In this document: positions 59,030-64,000 of the stretch, piece by piece | Numbering within the stretch: position 1 is the stretch's first letter | Layout of the letters: the number at the start of each line of letters is the position of its first letter | Notes under the pieces: model-generated | Database searches by the model: none | The model's input: the letters and a program-made list of their open reading frames with translations, nothing else | What the model was told of the DNA's origin: nothing | Position numbers and translations under genes: made by a program | NCBI RefSeq assembly: GCF_000176855.2 | Contig: NC_015138.1 | Location: forward strand, 2,976,001-3,040,000 | Direction: 5' to 3' | DNA length: 64,000 bases | From: Paracidovorax avenae ATCC 19860 | GTDB lineage: Bacteria > Pseudomonadota > Gammaproteobacteria > Burkholderiales > Burkholderiaceae_C

Positions 59030-59902
59030 GAGCGTGTTATGAACTTTGCTCCCTGAGCGCGGAGCCGAGGGTAGAGTTTGCAGATGCCCCGCAAGCCCTA
59101 CCCGACGGACGTGAGCGATGAAGAATGGAGCTTCGCTGCGCCGTACCTGACCCTGATGGACCCGCATGCGCCTCAGCGTGGACACGACCTGCGCGAAGTC
59201 TTCAACGCCCTGCGCTGGCTGGTGCGCGCGGGAGCACCTTGGCGGATGCTGCCCAACGATCTGCCACCCTGGGAGGCGGTCTACCAGCAGAGCCGCCGGT
59301 GGCTGGATGCGGGTTGCTTCGAGGCGATGGTCTCGGATTTGCGCTCCATCATCCGCGTGGCACAGGGGCGCCAGGGCCAGCCCAGCGCCATGGTGATGGA
59401 CGGGCGCACACTGCAATCGAGCTGCGAGAGCGGGCCGCGCGCGGGCTACGACGGCTACAAACGCAAGCGCGGCAGCAAAGTGCATATGGCCGTGGACACG
59501 CTGGGTCATCTGCTGGCGGTGCATGTCACGCCGGCAGACGAACAGGAGCGTGCGCAGGTGCAGCGCCTGTGCGAAGACGTACAGCAGGCTACGGGCCACA
59601 CGGTACAACTGGCTTGGGCCGACCAGGGCTACACGGGTGAAGCGGCATCCAAGGCGGCGCAGGACAGCGGAATTGACCTGCAGATCGTGAAGCTGCCCGA
59701 GGCGAAGAAGGGCTTTGTGCTGCTGCCGCGCCGCTGGGTGGTGGAGAGAAGCTTCGGCTGGCTGGCAAGGTTTCGCAGGCTCTCCCGGGACTACGAGCGG
59801 CTACCCGAAGTGCTCGGCGGGATGCATTTCCTGGTGTTTGCGGTGCTCATGTTGCCCGCCGCCGCGCGGGTGCTGGCTGCGGCGGGAAGTTCATAACACG
59901 CT
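59030..59902 (+). mobile_element. IS5-family insertion sequence, complete
   Basis: 873 bp with perfect 17-bp terminal inverted repeats GAGCGTGTTATGAACTT and a TA duplication (59028-59029 and 59903-59904). Size, ends and TA target match the IS5 family, IS427-like group. Inserted at the 5' edge of the toxin module, just after the orphan immunity gene at 59959. Confidence 0.92.
59084..59896 (+). CDS. IS5-family transposase (DDE)
   Basis: 270 residues in one uninterrupted frame; the ATG at 59084 is preferred over the in-frame TTG two codons earlier. N-terminal DUF4096-type region YPTDVSDEEWSFAAPYL and RWLVRAGAPWRMLPNDLPPWEAVYQQ; catalytic residues in VMDGRTLQ (D), WADQGYTG (D) and VVERSFGWLARFRRL (E). 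Many IS427-group elements need a frameshift; this copy does not. Probably functional. Confidence 0.95.
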   Translation: MPRKPYPTDVSDEEWSFAAPYLTLMDPHAPQRGHDLREVFNALRWLVRAGAPWRMLPNDLPPWEAVYQQSRRWLDAGCFEAMVSDLRSIIRVAQGRQGQPSAMVMDGRTLQSSCESGPRAGYDGYKRKRGSKVHMAVDTLGHLLAVHVTPADEQERAQVQRLCEDVQQATGHTVQLAWADQGYTGEAASKAAQDSGIDLQIVKLPEAKKGFVLLPRRWVVERSFGWLARFRRLSRDYERLPEVLGGMHFLVFAVLMLPAAARVLAAAGSS

Positions 59903-59958
59903 CTAGTGCCGTTGCCAGCCAGCACGGACCGCCTTCATGCCGCGAGCGGAGGAAGTAG

Positions 59959-60318
59959 TCAGACCATCCAGACTATCGGGAAGGCGAACCATATACCTTC
60001 CACATTTGGGTCAACTTGAGCGTGTCTCCATTCAGCGATGACTGATTTCGCGAACTCCTCAGGGTCATTGCCAACATCCGCCGTCAACCGCCAGCCGGAA
60101 GCAGAGCCGTCATCTCCCGTTATCGGCTGCGCTCCGCTTCGCATCAGGCCGACTATGTGGTCCGTCACAAAGCTTTCGAGCTCGCTGCCCGTCAAACCAA
60201 AACCATATCGACCATTCTTCACTATCTGCCACAATCCAACAGGGTCGGTCCGCGACTCCTCGATAGATTTCTCAATCCACTCAGATTTCGAGGTGCCGAA
60301 TTCAATATGGTTTTTCAT
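59959..60318 (-). CDS. orphan immunity-like protein
   Basis: 119 residues, acidic, single domain, not recognised. Reads MKNHIEFGTSKSEWIEKSIEES, GLWQIVKNGRYGFGLTGSELESF and ends EGIWFAFPIVWMV. AT-richer than core genes. Located in a row of toxin and immunity fragments on the same strand, so an immunity role is inferred from context only; the matching toxin is absent or reduced to a 22-codon remnant just upstream. Confidence 0.6.
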   Translation of the reverse strand: MKNHIEFGTSKSEWIEKSIEESRTDPVGLWQIVKNGRYGFGLTGSELESFVTDHIVGLMRSGAQPITGDDGSASGWRLTADVGNDPEEFAKSVIAEWRHAQVDPNVEGIWFAFPIVWMV

Positions 60319-60381
60319 GATTACTTCACTTTTGATGAAATTTTATTATATCGGACAGGAATTAAATAATAATATCGACAA

Positions 60382-60450
60382 TTATTCCATTGTTGCTGCC
60401 ATTGCGATCGCAAACCCACCTTGATTATTCGGCAGCTCATACCATTTTCC
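60382..60450 (-). pseudogene. 22-codon remnant upstream of the orphan immunity gene
   Basis: Open stretch between stops reading GKWYELPNNQGGFAIAMAAT and ending ME-stop. The sequence looks like a genuine protein C-terminus and precedes the immunity-like gene by 64 bp, as a toxin end would. Too short to name. Confidence 0.3.
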
Positions 60451-60482
60451 CTAATATAGAGGTCTATTGACTAGGCTTGCCC

Positions 60483-60786
60483 CTAGTCTTTTGAGTTCAT
60501 AAATGATGGCATCCAATTGACCGTGGTCACGGTTCGAATGTCTGGCGTAGCACTTTCTTGGACTTGACCAATAGGCTGGCCACCAAGCATGAGCACACCG
60601 CTCACAGATTGCGGACTGTTTTCTCCACCCGAACCAATGCCACTGTTATGTTTCAGTTCGTAGCATACGGTGCTGGGGCTACGCCCGAGCAGTCGGCGAT
60701 GGACCGCCCGATCCATACTTGCTGGACCAGCGCGAGACCTGCGTGAGACGTTCTTCGGGCTGCAAGTGCGCGTATCGCGAAGTCAT
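60483..60786 (-). pseudogene. IS30-family transposase 5' remnant joined to an unknown C-terminal fragment
   Basis: From 60786 the frame reads MTSRYAHLQPEERLTQV; after a frameshift near 60725 it continues AVHRRLLGRSPSTVCYELKHNSG, the N-terminal HTH of IS30-family transposases. From about 60650 it joins an unrelated stretch, SVSGVLMLGGQPIGQVQESA, ending VNWMPSFMNSKD at 60483, which may be the end of another toxin or immunity protein. No IS end could be identified. Confidence 0.5.
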
Positions 60787-60795
60787 CTGTGCAAG

Positions 60796-60954
60796 CTACC
60801 TGAGGTTCAGGTGTTGCACTTCAGGTTTGAGACCACCATTATCAACGCTTGTCACCGTGCAGTTGAGCAGTTCGCACTCAACCCCAGCGATGACACCACC
60901 GTCACCAATCAAGATATTCTCGTCTTGCAGGCATACTGCCGTACAAGGCGTACG
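60796..60954 (-). pseudogene. 52-codon orphan fragment
   Basis: In the same frame as, and directly after the TAG of, the immunity-like gene at 60955. It reads AVCLQDENILIGDGGVIAGV, then ECELLNCTVTSVDNGGLK, ending EVQHLNLR. Regular spacing suggests a beta-helix-like or immunity protein C-terminus. No start codon of its own is convincing. Confidence 0.35.
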
Positions 60955-61374
60955 CTAGGGAAGGTCTGCACGAATCGTCCAGCCGTCATGATGAAAGGCC
61001 CAAATAATACTCAGATCAGGGCATGCAACGAGAACATCGCCGTTGAATAAATTCTCTCCGAATACATCAAGGAAGCCCGAGACGAAGCGTACGACATCCT
61101 CACCACTCACCTCAAATGCGCCTCGACCATCCAAATAGGAAACGTCATTGACAAAATAGATCAAATTACCCAATCCAGCATCTAATTTGAAATTTTCAAA
61201 AATTTGCAAATCGCTCATATCCATCCAGCCGGCCATATGCCTCCAGCCAGGTTGTTTTTCAACAAATTTTTGAAAATCACTCAAATCCGCCATGTGCAAT
61301 CCAATCATTTCAGAGAGTATTTTCACAGTTTCTGAAAAATTGACACGGGAGTGATCGGCGGGCACTTTATTCAA
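60955..61374 (-). CDS. immunity-like protein coupled to a toxin remnant
   Basis: 139 residues, not recognised. Starts at a TTG whose bases overlap the TGA of the upstream fragment (GATTGAAT), a translational coupling typical of toxin-immunity pairs. Reads MADLSDFQKFVEKQPGWRHM, LDAGLGNLIYFVNDVSYLDG and ACPDLSIIWAFHHDGWTIR, a composition common in small CDI or Rhs immunity proteins. AT-rich relative to the core genome. Confidence 0.6.
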   Translation of the reverse strand: MNKVPADHSRVNFSETVKILSEMIGLHMADLSDFQKFVEKQPGWRHMAGWMDMSDLQIFENFKLDAGLGNLIYFVNDVSYLDGRGAFEVSGEDVVRFVSGFLDVFGENLFNGDVLVACPDLSIIWAFHHDGWTIRADLP

Positions 61375-61532
61375 TCTAAATTTATCAGAACAACAAACAA
61401 CATTCCGTTCTTTTCAACAACAACCACTTCCAGAAGAGCTGAAGGGGTATTTAAAACATAGCAATAGCCATTCCAACATTCATTTCCTGCCGCCCTGTGA
61501 GGAACAAAACGCCAAGGATGCCTCGAAACCTT
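61371..61532 (-). pseudogene. C-terminal remnant of a second toxin
   Basis: About 52 codons open from a stop at 61533-61535 to the TGA at 61371-61373. Reads RHPWRFVPHRAAGNECWNGY, then CYVLNTPSALLEVVVVEKNG, ending MLFVLINLD. Its stop overlaps the start of the immunity-like gene, so it is most simply the end of that gene's cognate toxin. The rest of the toxin is missing. Confidence 0.45.
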
Positions 61533-61731
61533 TCAGCCCTCCCCCAACCATAGCGCATGTAGGCCCAAGCCTACGCAATAACGTGCCGCATCACCCACAT
61601 GCGCTCCTGCCGCACGTATCGACGATGGACGAGCTACATAACCTGCTAGACCCGCGGCCATCCGCCGGGCCGCGCGAGGGAAGCCCGCCGTCGGGATCGC
61701 GGCGTTGCGCTTCTGGAAAGGACTCCCATCC

Positions 61732-62295
61732 ATGACCACCAACTTCCAAGACCTGCAGGCGAAGGCCATCGCCTGGTGCAAGGACTTCGAGCAATACAAG
61801 GACGAATGCGTCGTCCTGGCGCAGCGCCTGCGCGTAGAGTTCATCGCCCACCTGGGCGCGCGTTCCGGCGACGTGGAGTTCCACGCACTGGACGAGCGGC
61901 TGGAGCGCATCGCCGACGAGCGCACATCCCTCTGGCCGCGCCTGCAGCTGGGCGACGACGGGTTTTTCTATTTCGGCCTGACGCTCTTCTTCCGCACGGA
62001 CGGGCACTGCCTGGACGAGCACATCCGCGTGGGCATCCAGAAATCGCGCACGCACTGGCGCGTGCGCTGGAACCAGAAGGAGTCGGTGTATTCCACGACC
62101 GGCTCCAACAGCGCGTTCTTCGACAAGATCACGGCCATCACGCTGGAGAAGTTCTCCACGCCGTTCCGGCGCATGAAGGGTCAGCTCGGCTTCGTGCCCA
62201 CGCTGCAGAGCGATCACCATGTGGTGGCCTCCGCGCCGCCCAGCCCCGCGACCGGCACGGGGGCCAGCGCGCCTTCGGACAGCGGCGAAAGCTGA
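61732..62295 (+). CDS. conserved hypothetical protein
   Basis: 187 residues, cytoplasmic, not recognised. GGAAAGGA precedes the ATG. Residues 1-155 look folded (FQDLQAKAIAWCKDFEQYKD, LWPRLQLGDDGFFYFGLTLFF, FDKITAITLEKFSTPFRRMK); the tail is Ser/Ala/Pro-rich. Codon use returns to the high-GC core type, so it lies outside the toxin region. Confidence 0.75.
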   Translation: MTTNFQDLQAKAIAWCKDFEQYKDECVVLAQRLRVEFIAHLGARSGDVEFHALDERLERIADERTSLWPRLQLGDDGFFYFGLTLFFRTDGHCLDEHIRVGIQKSRTHWRVRWNQKESVYSTTGSNSAFFDKITAITLEKFSTPFRRMKGQLGFVPTLQSDHHVVASAPPSPATGTGASAPSDSGES

Positions 62296-62469
62296 TCCCG
62301 GCGCACTTGCGTGCCGGCCAGCGGCGGTGTTGCACATGGCGAGCGATCGCCTGCCGCCACCGGCGCCGTGGCCGGTGCACGTCCTACAGCCTGCGTGCCG
62401 CGGCAGGGCTAACGTCAACCGCACCCCGTGTGCCGGCACATCGCCGCCGCTTCGCCCAGGAGAGTCCGC

Positions 62470-63600
62470 ATGGCCGAGAAGAAAACCCGAACCACCCGTT
62501 CCCGCACCGCCTCCGCTCCCGCAGCGTCCGCGAAGTCCGCCGAGGCCGACACGGCGCCCGGCGGGCAGGCCCCCACCTCCACCCGCGCGCTCTGGAAGGG
62601 CGCGATCAGCTTCGGCCTGGTCCATGTGCCGGTGGGCCTGTATTCGGCCACGCGGGACAGCGGCATCGACTTCGACTGGCTCGACAAGCGCAGCATGGAT
62701 CCGGTCGGCTACAAGCGCATCAACAAGAAGACCGGCAAGGAGATCACGGCGGAGAACATCGTCAAGGGCGTGGAATACGAAGACGGCCGCTACGTGGTGC
62801 TCACGCCCGAGGAGATCGCGCAGGCCTATCCGAAGACCACCCAGACCATCGAGATCGAGGCCTTCCTGGATGCCGACGAGATCCCGTTCGTCTATCTGGA
62901 GCGGCCCTACTACACGGCGCCGCTGCCCCGCGGCGAGAAGGTATATGCCCTGCTGCGCGAGGCGCTCAAGGCGAGCCACCGCGTGGGCGTGGGCAAGGTG
63001 GTGATCCAGACCAAGCAGCATCTGGCGGTGCTCATTCCCTGCGGACGGGCGCTGGTGCTCAACCTGCTGCGCTGGGGCGGCGAGATCCGCTCCTTCCAGG
63101 AGCTGAACCTGCCCCCGGCCGGCGGCAAGGCCGTCGGGCTCAAGGATGCCGAGATGCGCATGGCGCGGCAGCTGATCGACGACATGACACAGGGCTGGGA
63201 TGCGGACCAGTTCCGCAATTCGTTTTCCGAAGAGATCATGAAGCTGGTGGAAGCACGCGCCCAGGCTGGCGACATCGCCGAGGTCGAGCCGCTGGAGGCA
63301 CCGTCGGACGCGGGCGGTGCGGACGTGGTGGACCTCACCGCCCTGCTGCGCCGCAGCCTTGAAGGCGGGCGGCGCAAGGCCGTGGCCGGGACGGATGGAA
63401 AGGGAGAGGAAGGCGAGGATGAAGCAGACGATGGCGCGAAGGGGCGCAAGACCTCCAGCGTGCGGCACCTGCCCGCCAAGTCCGCCAGGACACGCTCGGC
63501 ATCCACCGGCAGCGCGAAGGGCAAGGCCAAGGCCCCCGCGAAGCGCGCGACCTCCAGGTCCTCCGCGAAAGGCGCCCCGGCGGGCCGCAAGGCCGCCTGA
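62470..63600 (+). CDS. ku: non-homologous end-joining protein Ku
   Basis: 376 residues; bacterial Ku homodimer that binds double-strand ends and recruits LigD. After a Ser/Ala/Lys N-terminal extension (about 38 residues) the core starts [24 protein letters not shown], with [32 protein letters not shown] and [14 protein letters not shown]. The C-terminal 80 residues are Lys/Arg/Ser/Ala-rich and disordered, like the basic tails known to help DNA binding. Start MAEKKTR has GGAGAG ahead. 11 bases before ligD. Confidence 0.95.
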   Translation: MAEKKTRTTRSRTASAPAASAKSAEADTAPGGQAPTSTRALWKGAISFGLVHVPVGLYSATRDSGIDFDWLDKRSMDPVGYKRINKKTGKEITAENIVKGVEYEDGRYVVLTPEEIAQAYPKTTQTIEIEAFLDADEIPFVYLERPYYTAPLPRGEKVYALLREALKASHRVGVGKVVIQTKQHLAVLIPCGRALVLNLLRWGGEIRSFQELNLPPAGGKAVGLKDAEMRMARQLIDDMTQGWDADQFRNSFSEEIMKLVEARAQAGDIAEVEPLEAPSDAGGADVVDLTALLRRSLEGGRRKAVAGTDGKGEEGEDEADDGAKGRKTSSVRHLPAKSARTRSASTGSAKGKAKAPAKRATSRSSAKGAPAGRKAA

Positions 63601-63611
63601 GCCCGTACGCC

Positions 63612-64000
63612 ATGGCACGACGCTCCACAGCCTCCGGCACTGCGCAGGGCGCACCGCAAAAAGCGCCGCAAAAGGCGGCACCGGATGCCCTCGCGGACTA
63701 CGCCCGCAAGCGCGATTTCCGCAGCACCCCCGAGCCCGGAGCGGAGCCGGGCGACGCCCTGCCGCGCGGCGCGCTGCGCTTCGTGGTGCAGAAGCACTGG
63801 GCGAGCCGCCTGCATTACGACTTCCGGCTGGAAATCGACGGCACCATGAAGAGCTGGGCGGTGCCCAAGGGCCCGAGCTTCGACCCCAGGGACAAGCGCA
63901 TGGCCGTGCAGGTGGAGGACCACCCGGTCGCCTACAACCGCTTCGAAGGCCAGATCCCTGCGCGGCAGTACGGAGCGGGCCGCGTCATCATCTGGGACAA
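63612..64000 (+). CDS. ligD: ATP-dependent DNA ligase LigD, N-terminal part (runs off the window)
   Basis: About 129 codons of the multidomain end-joining ligase, open to the window edge. After a Gln/Lys/Ala-rich start the 3'-phosphoesterase domain is clear: [53 protein letters not shown] with the metal-binding His and Asp residues of HYDF and EDHP. Here the phosphoesterase domain is first in the protein, as in Pseudomonas LigD. Co-transcribed with ku. Confidence 0.93.
   Translation, partial: MARRSTASGTAQGAPQKAPQKAAPDALADYARKRDFRSTPEPGAEPGDALPRGALRFVVQKHWASRLHYDFRLEIDGTMKSWAVPKGPSFDPRDKRMAVQVEDHPVAYNRFEGQIPARQYGAGRVIIWD

Noticed and set aside
60670..61050. 126-codon plus-strand frame in the toxin remnant region
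   Set aside because: The minus strand there reads sensible protein fragments (IS30 start, an immunity-like tail), while the plus frame has neither a ribosome site nor a plausible composition.

Overview
The window is chromosomal DNA of a GC-rich betaproteobacterium of the family Comamonadaceae, most likely a plant-associated Acidovorax of the avenae/citrulli type. This rests on the gene set (exbBD-lpxK-ycaR-kdsB-adk, lexA, hrpA, cysTWA-sbp, Ku-LigD), the very high GC at third codon positions, and a gene under a textbook HrpX-type PIP-box promoter. The genus is an inference, not a database match.

Left third (1-30 kb), mostly core genome: a small secreted Lys/Ala-rich protein, a DUF192 protein, Fe superoxide dismutase (sodB), xseA, the exbB-exbD-lpxK-ycaR-kdsB-adk cluster, L-asparaginase, lexA with an exact LexA box, and the large helicase hrpA (not related to hrp secretion). 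Then come an FAD oxidoreductase, argA, a class A beta-lactamase with a divergent LysR regulator, a tRNA-hydroxylation rhodanese fused to a glutathione transferase domain, dsbB, and the sulfate importer operon sbp-cysT-cysW-cysA. A LysR/azoreductase pair and an FMN reductase close this part.

Middle (30-43 kb), more plastic: the methionine importer is split, with metQ at 30.1 kb and metN-metI at 36.3-38.1 kb. A chemoreceptor, an SGNH lipoprotein, an intact IS110-family element and an AraC regulator lie between the parts. A hybrid histidine kinase and an MFS/LysR pair follow. At 43.2 kb a low-molecular-weight phosphatase gene is broken by a 262-bp non-coding element made almost entirely of nested inverted repeats, with a 4-bp target duplication. 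Removing the element and one duplicate restores the reading frame exactly.

43.7-55.6 kb: a candidate type III effector transcribed from a perfect PIP box (TTCGC-N15-TTCGC-N31-CATATT), then a three-gene RND efflux operon with a divergent two-component system, tRNA-Gly(CCC), and another MFS/LysR pair.

Right end (55.6-61.6 kb), a polymorphic-toxin graveyard on the minus strand: an orphan YD/LysM toxin module with one in-frame TGA just before its ParB-like toxin tip, the overlapping immunity gene, an intact IS5-family insertion at the module's 5' edge, and further orphan immunity genes and toxin or transposase fragments in visibly AT-richer DNA. Core-type sequence resumes at 61.7 kb with a conserved hypothetical gene and the Ku-LigD end-joining pair; ligD runs off the window.
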